A stretch of DNA of 64,000 nucleotides from Chlorops oryzae (taxonomy: Eukaryota > Arthropoda > Insecta > Diptera > Chloropidae), in contig CM035807.1 of the NCBI GenBank assembly GCA_020466095.1, positions 78,490,595-78,554,594 on the forward strand, in the 5' to 3' direction. A program made the translations under genes and the position numbers. A model generated the notes under the pieces. It saw only the letters and a program-made list of their open reading frames with translations. It ran no database searches and was not told the origin of the DNA. Of the stretch, positions 52,401 through 63,400 are shown one piece after another (positions within the stretch are counted from its first letter, which is position 1; every line of letters starts with the position of its first letter).

Positions 52401-53678
52401 TAAAATTCCTAATGAAAAACGGAGTGTTGCATATCCTCCGATAAGACTTCGAGTATAGGACAAGTTCTCGGAAACGCAATGTGATTTACAGCTATTGCTC
52501 GAACTCTTAACACATTATGATAAAGAAAAGGGTCGATATATCGACATTTAAGAAAAATGAGTAAAAAATCATAAAAAGAAATGATTTCTTTTCCATTTTA
52601 AAAGTACATTCGATCCTACCATCCCATTAAATAACTTTCGAATATTGCCGTCAACTTTAGAGTAAGGTGATAATGATTATTTAATCCTCAAACCCTCAAT
52701 AGCATTTCAATTGAAGTCACTCAACGAACAATACATCATAGGAACACTACTACGCGTCTTCTCAATATCAAGTCAAGTATATGTAGAGCAAAAAGTCTCT
52801 GGTGAAAAGTGGTTCTACTGTTAAGGGTCGTCTTACTTTCAGAGATTTTTTATTGCTGAGGTTCGAATTACAAAATGAACGTTTTAAAGGGCCACATACA
52901 GACACTCGTGTCGGATATGTGACTCATTTTAGCTGGTATTTATTGTCATTTAAGAACAAAATAAATATTGAAAAAACTTCGATTTACGTTTATTTTCTTC
53001 AAAAAACAGACTTCTTCCCTTTTGACTGAAGCTACTGTTTGCGAAATGAGACATGAAAACGCACTCCTAGATTTCCGTCAAAAATTGTGAAGAGTTGAGC
53101 AACAATTCGACTTCAAATATCATTGCAAAGTTATACACTATTACTCAATAGAGATAGATACTGCTTCAGTTGAGCGATGTTTTGTACTCATGTGTATGTT
53201 AAATACTATTGACAACGTTCGTTGCTTCACCGTCGACACGGCAGTCAGCTTGAGCTTTTAGTGCTGAATATATAATTGGCTATGATGGAATTTGCCAACA
53301 CAGCACCAACGGAAGCAGACAGAAAGAAAGAAAAAAAAAAAAAAGAACGATGAGGCTAAGAGAATTTGCGCTAGACAGACACACGCACGTTTATCTTCAA
53401 TCGAAATGATAAGGTTTAATGTGAAAGTTTCAGAATTTTCGAATTACCTCTTGCGTTATATCCAGCTCGTGCTTGGTGTTATCGTACAGCGTTTCCAGCT
53501 CCTCGCATTTATGCTGCAGCGATGATTTCTCCTCCAATAATGATAAGCCATATTGCGCGGATTGTGCTCGCTCGCTGGTGGCTTGGTCCAATTCCCGCGT
53601 CAAGCGCTCAACTTCCAAGCGTAGGTCTTCAATCGTTTTGCCGGCAGCGTCCGTCGTGGAGGAGACAGTGTCGGACAT
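27253..53678 (-). CDS. BicD: Bicaudal D, dynein-cargo adaptor coiled-coil protein (complete, 785 aa, seven coding exons)
   Basis: Coding exons in transcript order: 53678-53448, 30612-30247, 30182-30045, 29971-28891, 28825-28580, 28512-28338 and 27373-27253. All junctions are GT..AG and in phase, totalling 786 codons, close to the known fly length. BicD links cytoplasmic dynein/dynactin to mRNA (via Egalitarian) and vesicle (Rab6) cargo. The N-terminal coiled coil contains the CC1-box region [12 protein letters not shown] (residues 40-51), which in this family contacts dynein light intermediate chain. A long middle coiled coil follows, with the acidic linker [10 protein letters not shown]. The C-terminal cargo-binding coiled coil carries [21 protein letters not shown] and [18 protein letters not shown]. 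The tail ends NQNPF after a basic, Ser-rich stretch. Intron 1 is 22.8 kb; the others are short. The start is the only Met fitting the family N-terminus. SCAPER lies divergently upstream. Confidence 0.97.
28338..30612 (-). CDS. BicD: BicD coding exons 2-6 (compact cluster)
   Basis: Five exons separated by introns of 62-74 bases encode residues 78 to about 746. The small introns are typical of fly genes. Their positions fall between coiled-coil segments. The terminal exon 27253-27373 is about 1 kb further on and begins after CTTACAG, completing an Arg codon split 2+1. Confidence 0.95.
31343..31589. mobile_element. MITE with 37-bp perfect terminal inverted repeats and AAAT duplication
   Basis: The left terminus CGCACCCTGACAACTAAACT (first 20 of 37 bases) is exactly mirrored at the right end. 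AAAT flanks both sides (31339-31342 and 31590-31593). The paralogous repeat at about 23430-23460 has the site uninterrupted. Superfamily not assigned. Confidence 0.9.
31975..32360. repeat. Minisatellite of about 18-bp ATCGAT-containing units
   Basis: More than twenty diverged units of the form AATAATCGATAATTCAAA follow each other. The ATCGAT/CGATA core is better kept than the spacers. A shorter equivalent lies in copy 1 (23985-24150). Confidence 0.85.
32386..32540. repeat. Hairpin-forming inverted repeat inside repeat copy 2
   Basis: CGTTAAGACATTTCGATAAT on the left is mirrored by ATTATCGAAATGTCTTAACG on the right. Further pairing between GGGACGCA and TGCGTCCC gives arms of about 50 bases. 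Copy 1 has no corresponding hairpin. Confidence 0.8.
34140..34330. repeat. (CT)n and (GA)n microsatellites
   Basis: A run of about 24 CT units at 34141-34188 is followed by a short (GA)n at about 34314-34330. The predicted frames across them are low-complexity artefacts. Confidence 0.9.
35515..36705 (-). pseudogene. Decayed mariner transposon (irritans-like) with broken transposase
   Basis: On the minus strand the translation contains the mariner N-terminal helix-turn-helix region ([13 protein letters not shown], then [19 protein letters not shown]) at 36203-36406. The region around [18 protein letters not shown] is only in broken frames. The catalytic-end block [28 protein letters not shown] and HPPY lies at 35629-35874. 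Several frameshifts and stops interrupt it. Near-terminal sequences GTGTCAGATCGGGGATTTAT (from 36669) and TCTGAAAGTCCCCGGCTG (from 35529) resemble irritans-type mariner ends. The element is a fossil and cannot encode active transposase. Confidence 0.85.
39240..39403 (-). mobile_element. ACAGGGTG-ended repeat, copy A
   Basis: Read on the minus strand it starts TATACAGGGTGATTCACG and continues AAAAATCGTATGAGAGGGGG and GTCGCAAATGCACCCCTGA. The same order occurs on the plus strand at 63231-63400. Confidence 0.55.
40968..41790 (-). mobile_element. CCGT-array element, reverse-oriented copy
   Basis: It contains GCCACGCCCAC motifs, an ACAGACAGACGGACAG array at about 41590-41655, then ATGTCTAAATCGAATC (the reverse of the 4920 flank), and ends with the hairpin GACACAGAGTGTGTC and GGGTATAAAA. 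It is the counterpart of 4800-5800. Confidence 0.6.
43200..44271. mobile_element. hAT-type MITE, 1,072 bp, GGGCCGGGCC-rich ends
   Basis: Termini TAGAGATGGGCACGGGCC and GGCCCGTGCCCATCTCTA are perfect inverted repeats of 18 bases. The flanking 8-base duplication GTCACGAC is exact (43192-43199 and 44272-44279). Both ends are packed with GGGCCGGGCC motifs, unlike the AT-rich core. No transposase. The insertion lies in a diverged relative of the ATCGAT repeat family. Confidence 0.92.
45984..46070 (+). repeat. Structured tRNA-like fragment
   Basis: GGGTGCCA pairs with TGGCACCC, which is followed by a T run. Within it, GGCTGAGTGGTAAGCG resembles the D-arm/A-box of a type II tRNA. No B box is present, so it is not a tRNA gene; it may be a SINE relic. 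Confidence 0.25.
46260..46900. repeat. Pyrimidine-rich tract (CT/TTTC/TTCC)
   Basis: Over 600 bases of CTCTCT, TTTCTTTC and CTTCCTTCC with few purines. Open frames rich in Ser, Leu and Phe on the plus strand are products of this composition. Confidence 0.9.
48061..48434. mobile_element. MITE-like element with GTGxGATTCATGCA ends
   Basis: The left end GTGGGATTCATGCAT and the reversed right end GTGTGATTCATGCAG match at all but two positions. The interior has no coding capacity. The target duplication is unclear. Confidence 0.5.
51726..52125. mobile_element. Foldback element, Harbinger-like, with nested second palindrome
   Basis: The outer arms begin GGGGTATTCACAAGGAAGG and are mirrored at the right end, flanked by TTA on both sides (51723-51725, 52126-52128), a typical PIF/Harbinger duplication. 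At the centre, about 51854-52016, lies another palindrome with the same GGGGTATTCACAA terminus. Arms of both parts pair over most of their length. Confidence 0.75.
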
Positions 53679-55769
53679 GGTCGATAGTTTGCTATTAAAA
53701 GGGTGCGATGGGGAACTGCCTTCGACTCAAAACATTGGACGTATGGGGAGTCTACTGCTTGCTTCCTTCTTCCCTCGATTTAGGCAGGTGTTGCAGATGT
53801 GGCAGGTGTCTTTGTGGGCGGATTTTCTTTTCGTTGATTTTCCTTTTCATTGGAGGGAAAATTTCGTTTGCAATTAAATCATCTCCTCCTACTCCTTGGA
53901 CGTATGTATGACGTATGTAATTAAATCACTCAACGTAGCAACAGTGACATCACAGCAAGTTTCCCCTGCTACAAAATTCAAAAGCAACAACAAAATGCTT
54001 CAACTCAGCTTTCTTATTGGAAATTCCTGCGGTGACGAATTACTCTTCGATTTTGTTTCGATTCTTTTTTTAACTTATAATTTTTTGAACTCGTTGCACT
54101 TTATGGACGATTTAATTTGTTTAATTGTTTTCACATTTTTGACACTTTTCCGAATTTTCTAATTTTTTCAAAAACGAAAATTCCGCTACTCTGCCAACGC
54201 AGATGGTCAACATGGCCGTCCGTATAGGAATATAGGCGAAGTTTACAACAACAACGGAATTTCGTGGTAGTGCTGCTCGACTGCATTGAGTACTCATCTA
54301 ATTTTGTAACCGAGCGTGTGGTCTTTGCGAACAGCAGAGTCTGAGACACGAACAGGTCTCTTGAAACAATTAAGTAAGTGAAGGAAGGCGTGCGAAGAAA
54401 AGAGATGGTTGTTTTTTGGCATGTTCTAGATTAATCTGTGCTTTTCTTTCTTTCTCATGCATTCGAATGGGATGTTTTCGAAACATTGTTTTGTGTGTCT
54501 GACTCTGGAAAAAGAATTTATATGGCGACTCTCCATCAAAACTTTTCCTTCTCTGTGAAATCTTTGAAATATTTATGTTCATTTTTTCTTAGTAAATGGA
54601 ATTATATATGTGGTTCTTTGAATAAGTACGTTTGCTAATGATGTACTGAGTGGTAAATTTGATCGCAGAAAATAGTCATCACTAAATGTTTGATGTCAGC
54701 TGTTCCTTGGTGAGAGAGATTTGTACGGTCATGTTCGATACATGAGCACTCTACAGCAGTCTGGCTGAGATATGTTTCCAAGATAAACCGATGGGCTCTT
54801 AGGGGCTGTCCATTAATTACGTAAAGGGGAATTTGACCATTTATGACCCCCCACCCCTCGTATGCATATTTAAGAACAAATCAGACTCCAATGTAAGCGA
54901 GAATAAGATAATCCCCCACCCCCGTTTTATGCTTACGTAATTAATATACCGTTCCGCACACAAATGGTTAATTAAGATATCTTAAATAAAAACTATATAT
55001 AGCCTCATACTAAAATATTTAAAATGACTGACATGCCTACTTCTAGCAGTAGACATCTCACTCATGTTAAAAGATTTAATGAAGAATTTTGTACCATATA
55101 AGAATGTAGTACTCTCCTTGGCGAATATGAATTCGACGTAAAAATACTTAGGGTGCTATATATATTCAAGCTGCTGGAGAGACGGCCGGAAAAGAGAAAC
55201 AAAATACTTCAATATGTTTCGTTAAGTTGACATGAAGCAACAAAATTCTGTTAAAAGCAACAGCTACAAATAGCTAGCCAGAACAAGAAAATAGCATTTC
55301 GACCACCAAAAGTAGCTGTCGTCCCGTCAAATTGTTAAACTTGCTTTGCAATGACATTCGTAGCAGCTGATCGGGATTTGCTTAACATTTGTACGCAATT
55401 TGAATTTGGTTACTCTAACAAAAAATTGGCGTTGAAAATAATTGAATTCCGCATAATTCTTTAAAAAAGATCAAGATAAAGGTATTTGCAACGTAAATTA
55501 GAAGTTTTTATGTCAATTATCGTTGTCGAAGCTTGCGAAATAGCCAACGGCACAAGAGCAACAACAAAAATAGACGTATTAGAATAGTCGGGCGAAGAGC
55601 GAAGGGAATTTACAACAAAAAACTGCAATTGCGTTTGTCCTCAATACAATTAGCGGTAAGTTGATGTAATCTTCGACTAAATTGGCAAAATTCAATAAAG
55701 TCATCAATTGAGAACAGTTGCTGCGTGGGTTAATATGAGCTAACGTGGGCGCTCGAAACACAAAACATA
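53679..55769. other. Divergent BicD/SCAPER intergenic region
   Basis: It should hold the 5' UTR and promoter of BicD (minus strand) and of SCAPER (plus strand). I see no clear TATA box and cannot place start sites. A short inverted-repeat element lies at 54802-54955. No coding exon was found. Confidence 0.5.
54802..54955. mobile_element. Short inverted-repeat element with ATTAATTACGTAA arms
   Basis: GGGGCTGTCCATTAATTACG on the left is mirrored by TTACGTAATTAATATACCG on the right, with pairing best over CATTAATTACGTAA. C-rich and G-rich segments lie inside. It looks like a MITE; superfamily and duplication are uncertain. Confidence 0.45.
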
Positions 55770-58700
55770 ATGGAAATGAAAGAAGTGTTGAATCGCGATG
55801 CAAAGAATCTTCTGGTTTATCAATACTATGATGAAAGTAAGTTCAATAGTTATTTTTTTGTAGAACCAGGACTTCATTTATTTGTTTTCACATAGAAGCT
55901 GGACATCGTAAACCACCTGTCGCTCCTCCAAAGTCGCCCAATTTTCTGAATTCGAACAATACACCGAAAAAATCGCGTTCTCCAGCCTTAGGTGGCACAG
56001 CTATGAACAACAGTGGACCAGTACGTGTGCGTAGTGCTTCCACCGGACGAGATAAGCGCTCCGAGTTACAGGCACGATATTGGGCGTTACTTTTTGGCAA
56101 CTTGCAGCGTGCTGTTAATGAAATCTATCAAACTTGCGAGTGTTATGAGAATATTTCTTCTTGTCAGGAGGCTATACTGGTGCTGGAGAATTATGTGCGC
56201 GATTTTAAAGCTCTCAGTGAATGGTTCAAAGTGTCATGGGATTATGAATCACGTCCGTTGCAACAGCGGTAAGTAAGGCAACATTTTTGCTTCTCTCATA
56301 TTATATTGATTTTGTCGTTAGGCCGCAATCGTTGGCGTGGGAGGTTAGGAAAAGCAATCCGGGCCCACGTGTACGCGCCAAGAGCTTGTCGAGTCCGAGT
56401 CCCAATTCTGGCAAATCGAGTCCTTGCATTTGCAATTTCAATTCTGGAAAGTCTTCGCCATGTTGTGGCAATATTGATGCATTGTCACCAAGGAAGAGTA
56501 TCCGAGCAAGTGACTTGCTTTGCAAAAGTGGAGCGATGCGAGTTAGTGTTCGAGAGCTCTTTGCTTCGAGCAAACAGAAGCACCAACAGCAACAACTGCA
56601 GCAACAGCAGAAGCAGCATCAACAACAGCATCAGCAACATTTTTTCGAAGATTCAGTTGCAATTGGTGCCAGTAACATAACTGAAGTAAAATCTCCAATA
56701 TCGCTTTGTGAAGATCAGCCGCAGACTGTGTCAGTAGTTGAACTTTTTGGAAAAAAGCATCAATATGCCCAAACTGATTTGGAAGATGATCATCTAACAC
56801 TTGCAGATGTGCGAGAAAAAATGTTTAGAGCGGAGCAGGAAAGACTCGAAGGAGAAAATATTTTTATTGTTGAAGAAAAGCAAAATTACATTGAATTCTT
56901 TGAGCCTGTTGTAGCCTTAGAGCAAAAGGAATCAACTTCAATTCCTATTACGGAGTCTCCAATAGAAGAGAAGTCTGAAGAGATTTCCATTGTTGCACCT
57001 ACAGCAGTTGAAATGACAGTTCAGAAACTTAATGCCATGGAGGATGCCTTGTTAACATCCGATGCTCAGAAGCCAGCAACACCAGAGTCAACATTGTTAA
57101 AACCAGTTGAAGATTTACCGTCAACAAAGCTTGAGTCTGATGTACCAAAAGAGCCAGTGGAGCCCAATGAAGATGCCTTTAAGAAGCCTATTGTTTCCAC
57201 AACGCAACAAGCTGGTGCCTTAAAATATTCCAGCGTCTTAAATCGTCCTCCAGTAGCGCGTTTCACAGCACCAGCGAAACCAGCGAGCACTGCAACTACA
57301 GCTACGACAACGAAAGTCTCTTCAGGGGGCTCTGTACCGGCTAAACCAAACTCAAATAGTTTTCGTCCTATAGCTCCCAATGCACGACGCACAAGTCAAC
57401 CTATCAATAATCCTTCACGCACAACTCGTAGTTCAGCTGGTGTTGCTCCATTAAAAAACATTCCTGTTCGACCGGCAACCAAAACTGAGAACTATGTCTA
57501 CGGTCCACCGAATAATGTTGCTTCTCGTTTATCGATACGTTCGCGTACTATGGTCGAAATGAATGGGAATATGAGTGTGAACAATACTGCAAAAAGGAAC
57601 ACGATTTCCAATAGTTCAAGGACGCAACAACAACAACAACAACAACATCAACAGCAGCAACAAAAGCTGCAACAACAGCAACGTCTGATCAATTCACGAA
57701 AATCGTCACGTGAAGACATTGGCAGTTCGACTTCAACACTAAAAGCTAGCACCGAGGCAATCATATCAACACCGAAAATCAACAACGCTCATCACCAAGA
57801 CGAACGTCATTCGGAGCCTAAACAACTGCCATCGGAACTAAATGATGGTTGGTTGACTGTTAAGAATCGCAGACGTTCCAGTATGCATTGGTCGAATCGT
57901 TTTAATCTGCCAACCGGCTACGCAAGTCTTCCGACACTTTCCCTGTACAATGAGGAAGAGCAAAAGCCGAAGCAGCAAGCACCAAAACAACAGCAACAAC
58001 AACGAACAAAGCCTTTAAAATCACTGCCAAATAATGTGAACTCCTCGAAAGAGAAAGCCACAGCTATAGCGCCAAACTCCAAATCGCAACGCAAACAATC
58101 GTTGCCAACACAAAATCAAAAAAATGCTGCCGAAAAACCAACGAAGACGAGTTCACGTCCAGAAATTAAAAATGCAAAAGCAAAAGTCAATTCACTGCCA
58201 GCGCAAAGGAAGCATCTCAATAAACTCCCTGAATCGCAGTCCGAAAAGACTGCAACCAATCCGACCAAAAAACCACCATCTGAGCCAAGCCGTACGACAA
58301 TCAAACGCCAAAAATCGGATATAACTGGTCTAAAAATGACCTCACTTCACGAGGAATACATGCGTAGTGAGAAGCAGACATATCGTCGCAAGAATCTTGC
58401 GGTTTCCGCAATTGGTTTGGCATCCATCAAAAATGACTCTAAAGAAGGCTCTTTGGATCCCTCATCTACTGAAACCATAATTGAAGGTAAAGAAAAAGTT
58501 CTTTTAAAATCGATTCTATTTAAAAAAAAAAAAAATCATTTGATTGCTTCAAGGTTCGAATGCTGTTGTTACAACAACCAATGGTGATAGCTCCAGCACG
58601 AATGTTACTCCAAGCGATTGCAGTGAGCAGCAGAAGATCGACATTAAGATACAAACTAATCCTGACTTCTCGAAAACAATTGGTGATCTCTACGAAAGCA

Positions 58701-60673
58701 TTGCTGCGATGTCTCGTCTATATAGAAACGGTGAAGTTGATCGCAATGATGCATTAGCATCGTGCTGTGAGGAGGATGATGAATCATATGCAGCACTAAC
58801 AAATGAAATGCTCGATTGTGATGAAAATCAACGTTTGCTAGTGGAGGAGCAAGAATCCTTGGAACGTCAGATACGTGAATTGGAGAGCACCGAAATCGAT
58901 GTGGATACAGAGACCGATGAAACGGATTGTGAGGCTGCACTTGATCACGATGACAATGACGACGATGATGACGATGTTGATATTGCGAAATTGGAATTCA
59001 ATTCCAATAATTTGAATGATTCCACCGTCGTTTTCGTTAGCATCAATGAAGAGGCTTCTTCGGATGCTGATACTGATTCAATGAGTCTTGAATTACGTTA
59101 TTCAGCCCTGTTATCGGAGATTTCTTGGAATGAACGTGAAGCGGCCTTAGCGACATTACAAGCATATGTCGCACGTCATCCAGGGCGAGCGCAGGAACTT
59201 CATCAGAAGCTCTCGTCTCCTTCCAGACGTCGTTCGTTACATGAGACCCTGAGAAAGTATCAAGCTAAACAGGCGCGAGCGCAGGAAAAGCGCGAATCGC
59301 TGCAAAAGGAGAGAGCAATTAAAATCCAACAGCTTCTCACACGCGTTGAGGATGTGAAATTGGCTCGCTTGCAAATCATTGAGGACAAACGGCAAAAGAT
59401 GGAGGACCGTTTGCAACGGGCTGCCGAAAATCGAGAACAATATTTAAGGCAGAAAGTCGAAAAGGCACATGATGAGGATAAAAAATTGAAAGAAATAAAT
59501 TTCATAAAAAACATCGAAGCACAAAATAAACGTTTGGAGCTAATAGAATCAACGAAGGACGCAGAGGTACGTTTGCAGGACTTGGAACAGGAACGTCAAA
59601 AACGTTTGGAAGAGAAAGCAGCTAAGGAGGCAGCTGTTGAACGGCGTCGCCAGGAGTTGGAAAAAGAGCGTCTGAGGAAATTAGAGAAAATGCATGAAAC
59701 CAGATTGGAGAAGGAGCATCGAATCGGAAAGATGCAGGAGCAAAAGGAACGTGAACGCCAGGCGCTGGCACGCGAGAAGGCTAGAGATCGTGAGGAACGT
59801 TTATTGGCATTGCAACAACAGCAGCAGCATACTACCGAGGAGCTACAGCGTAAGATACTTCAGAAGCAACAAGAGTCTGCACGACGCCATGAAGAGAATA
59901 TGGAACACATACGACAGCGTGCATTAGAATTGACAATCCCATCGCGGAATCAGGACGATACTATCGATGCTAATGGTGAGCTTGCCAGTGGTGGCACTGA
60001 TGGTGAACATTCCTCGACGATTTCAGATTCAAACAATCGCGAGCATTCGCGTGCTTTTAAGAAAAAGCTGAAGAAGCTTAAACAAAGGATGACACAATTG
60101 TAAGTTGGCAGGATATTCCTGATAACTTGTTATTATTATTATTTCATTTCATAATACAAACAATTTTTCAATGCTACATTTCCTTTTCTATTTTTTATAT
60201 TTGTTTCGTTTTTTTTAGAGCTGAAGAGTATCTTTCTAAAGAACAACAACCTCTGCCTGCTCACATGAAACGTGACAGTCAAGTTCCCAAATATGTAAAT
60301 TTAATAGCCAAAGGAGGCGGTGCTCAAGGACTGGAGCGGTCGCTTGTGCAGCTATTGCGGCTTATAGCGAAGGCTCAAGTCGTCGACTTTCAGTGCTTTC
60401 TCATGCTGGATGGTTTGGGAGTTGTAGCACAAAATGTCATCGTAAAGAGCATGGAAGAAGAAACGGAAATAAGCAAGCGGTAATTAAACTAAAACAATCT
60501 GTGACTTATATAGCCATATGACGATTAATTGTTTATAATTCTCTTCCAGATCTCTCATTCTGGCTGTACAATTGTTCCGGAATTCTTGCAGTGTGTGCCC
60601 ACAGATAGCTCGTCATGCCATTCTTGGGAATTCAGTTTGCAGTCTTTTCGATGCTCTCTCGCATAGCTTACAG
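55770..60673 (+). CDS. SCAPER: SCAPER homologue (S-phase cyclin A-associated protein in the ER), 3' partial
   Basis: Exons are 55770-55836, 55896-56268, 56322-58486, 58554-60099, 60219-60479 and 60550-60673, in consistent phase, giving 1,512 codons; the last ends CAG|GTGAGT and the gene continues outside the window. SCAPER is a large ER-associated protein linked to cyclin A and, in flies, probably to the ssp3 spindle locus. The family N-terminal domain is at residues 78-165 (ELQARYWALLFGNLQRAVNEIYQTC, split here as ELQARYWALLF / GNLQRAVNEIY, and YVRDFKALSEW, then SLAWEVRK). Two polyQ tracts lie near residues 230-255 and 582-605, an Asp run near 1001-1012, and a long Lys/Glu/Arg coiled coil at about 1101-1328. 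The conserved C-terminal helical region begins near 1384 (AEEYLSKEQQPLP). The start is the first ATG; a second, two codons on, is equally possible. It is transcribed divergently from BicD. Confidence 0.92.
56577..56645 (+). repeat. CAG/CAA repeat encoding the first SCAPER polyQ tract
   Basis: Mixed CAG, CAA and CAT codons encode a Gln/His run. The mixture of codons argues against simple slippage. A second tract lies at 57623-57690. Confidence 0.9.
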
Positions 60674-61619
60674 GTGAGTCGTCAGAGGTTTTGAAGACTT
60701 ATTGTCCTTTTTAATTGGGAAATGGCACGAAACTCGAAATGAATTTTTCCGTCCGTAGAAACTTGAAAGTCTCTTCATTTGCTTATTAATCAGGTGACGA
60801 TCAAGGTCCCAAGTTTTTACATATCGTTCAGTAACATTGTTTAGGGCGCAATTAAACTTTTTGACGCCCTTTTCTCATAAAAAACATGCTGTAATTTTTT
60901 TTTTACAGTGAGGTATAAAAATAATTGTAGGAGCTTCTTAAATATTCACCAATGACTTTAGTCGGAATTCGGCATATGCCCCAAAGCGGAATGTTGTATT
61001 TCGATTCGAATCGGAACGGTTGGGTTAAGGTTCTTACAAGGCATCAATAAAATTACTTTACAAGCCATAAAGGATATAGTAAAAATCGTTACTTTTTAGT
61101 ATCGAGCGGTAGTTATTACCAAGTTCCTGATTTCCCATAAATTTTCATAGTTCAGTAAGATTTTTAGTTTGATAACTAGACTTTTTCAGGCTAACATTTT
61201 CCCATTTCGCCATTTCGTTGCACAATAAGTTCTTTTATTCTAATATGAACAATTCGATTGAATGTAATGAGAGAAGAGCGTGAAGCTTGCAGAAAATGAA
61301 GGAATTTTAAGGCACTTTTATGTTTAAAGTGGTTGCGTACGTTCGTATTTGTTGAATATTTTCAGGAATTCCTACGCTATTGGAAATCAGGCATTACACT
61401 TTTTGAAATCAATTTAAATTTTCTTTATTTTGATTCGGCTCCCTGAAAAATGGCCCCAATGCAAAATGGCCCCAAACTCAAAATGAAAAATGACCCAAAA
61501 CTTAATATTGAAAACAACAACACGAATTTTGGGCGATTTTAAAAAAATTTTGCCTGCTATCACCGATTTCTTCAAAAAAAATTTTCGCCTCCGTCAGTAA
61601 AAATGTCTTTTACTGGTTT

Positions 61620-62420
61620 TAACAGCAGTCATACCCCAATTTTGGGCCATTTTTCCTTTTTTGATTTGGGGTCTTTTTTCATAATGCAAAAATTACCCCA
61701 AATTTAGGGTCATTTTTCCTTTTTTGATTTGGGGTCTTTTTTCATAATGCAAAATTACCCAAGTTTGGGGTCATTTTTCCTTTTTTGATTTGGGGTATTT
61801 TTTCATAATGCAAAATTACCCCAAGTTTGGGGCCATTTTTTCCTTTCTTGAATTGGGGTGATTTTTCATAATGCAAAATTACCCCAATTTTGGGGCCATT
61901 TTTCAATTAAAAAATTTCAAGTTGTAGTTTGGAGCATTTTTCATTTGCATTCAAAACGAATCCTGATTCTTGGGGCGGTTTTTCATTTCATGTTGGGGCT
62001 ATAATTCATAATGCAAAATGACCCCAAAAGTCGGGGCCTCTTTTATTTGGTTATGAATCCATTTCGCGTTCCAGCCTGTTTTATATTCTTGACTTATCAT
62101 TTGATTTTGGGGCCAAATTTCATTTTTTAAAGTGGGGCCATTTTGCATAATGAAAAAATTACCCCAAAATTGGGGCCATTTTTCATTTCTAGTTTTTCAA
62201 ATTTCATAGGACCATTTTTATTTTCTAGCTTGGGGTCATTTTTCATTTAGATTAAAAACACCTCTTTTTGATTTTGGGGCCTTTTTTCATTTTATTTTGG
62301 GGCCAAATTTCATTTTTGATTTGGGGTCATTTTTCAAAATGCAAAATTGCCCAAAATTTGGGGCCTTTTTTCATTTTGAATTTGGGGCCATTTTTCATTG
62401 GGGCCATTTTTCATTCCCCC
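61620..62420. repeat. Degenerate tandem repeat, about 62-bp unit (GGGGCCATTTTTCAT / TTACCCCAA)
   Basis: The landmark ATAATGCAAA occurs at 61681, 61744, 61805 and 61868 (spacing 61-63). More degenerate units continue to about 62420, and earlier related motifs begin near 61440. Each unit alternates ACCCCAA and TTGGGG blocks. The open frame at 62268-62597 is an artefact of the repeat. Confidence 0.85.
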
Positions 62421-63230
62421 ATTTTGATTCTTATAAATGGGCGATCGTGGCTTATAAATGACACTGTGGTAGTCGACAAAAAGAAGTCAATATCGAATTT
62501 AACGGTTTCCCTCTATTTCGGGCACGAGGAATTGAACTGCATCCAAAAATTTTTTAAAATGTTTTTTGACCACTTTTTGGCCCATATCTATGTATGAGTT
62601 GAAGTTTGGTATTCTAAGCTAAAACAAAAATGTGTTCTGAGATATGCCAAGTAATTCTTCCTAAAACACTGTGATAGTAAAATGCCGCATTAGGAAGCTG
62701 TACCCATTTAAAACACAAAAATTATTCATTTTTTTAAAGTTTTTTAAATATTTCGAAGCATACTTCAGGGAGTTTTCATATAAAAAGCAAAAAAATATAA
62801 GTACCACAAAATTAGGGTTGCCAGACGTACTGTTTTTGGGAGTAAACGTAGTGCTCTTTGAAGCGGTGTACTGCGTTGTACTCCCAAAAAAATAAATCCC
62901 AAAATCGACTGCATTTTCATGTTCGTACTTCTTTGTACTGCTTTTTAAAATCGATATGGCATTAAAAGTAGGGGAGAATTAATTTCATTTCGCCCTTGAA
63001 CTCGAAAATTGCCAATGAAAAATTGCTGTGTGTAACTTTTTAAAAACAAAATGGAGAAGATAATCAGCCTTATCGGGAATTCTAGATGAAAACAAAAAAA
63101 TTCACACGAAATTTTTGATTCGCCCGAAAAAATCCGCCTATCGATAAACTAACCCGGATTTCGTTTAACTTCGAAATTCGAAAATACAGTTTGGAATGCG
63201 TTGAAAAAGATAAGAAATAACATTTTTTCA

Positions 63231-63400
63231 TATACAGGGTGTTCCATACTCAATAGATCAAAAAAAAAAGGAGGTGATAGGGGGGTACAGACGGACCAAA
63301 AATCGTATGGCAGGGGGGGGGGGGGGGTCGCAAATGCATCCCTGAGGAGTTAAATGCAAAAAACAATATTTTGGTTTTTTCACTGGCGCTCCTCACTTAC
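63231..63400 (+). mobile_element. ACAGGGTG-ended repeat, copy B
   Basis: TATACAGGGTGTTCCATAC, AAAAATCGTATGGCAGGGG and GTCGCAAATGCATCCCTGA occur in the same order as in copy A (39240-39403, opposite strand). A 16-base G run interrupts it. Confidence 0.55.

Larger units (their letters stand above)
30613..53447 (-). other. BicD intron 1 (22.8 kb), repeat-filled
   Basis: It is bounded by donor GAG|GTAATT and acceptor TTTCAG|GCT on the minus strand. No nested gene was found on either strand. It holds the second ATCGAT repeat copy with a nested MITE, a mariner fossil, a CCGT element, a hAT MITE, a pyrimidine-rich tract, a Harbinger-like foldback and other repeats listed separately. The rest is AT-rich DNA in which I see nothing, notably 36.7-39.2 kb and 48.5-51.6 kb. 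Confidence 0.85.

Noticed and set aside
62268..62597. 109-aa open frame with ILGPFFILFWG-type repeats
   Set aside because: It is a translation of the GGGGCCATTTTTCAT tandem repeat.
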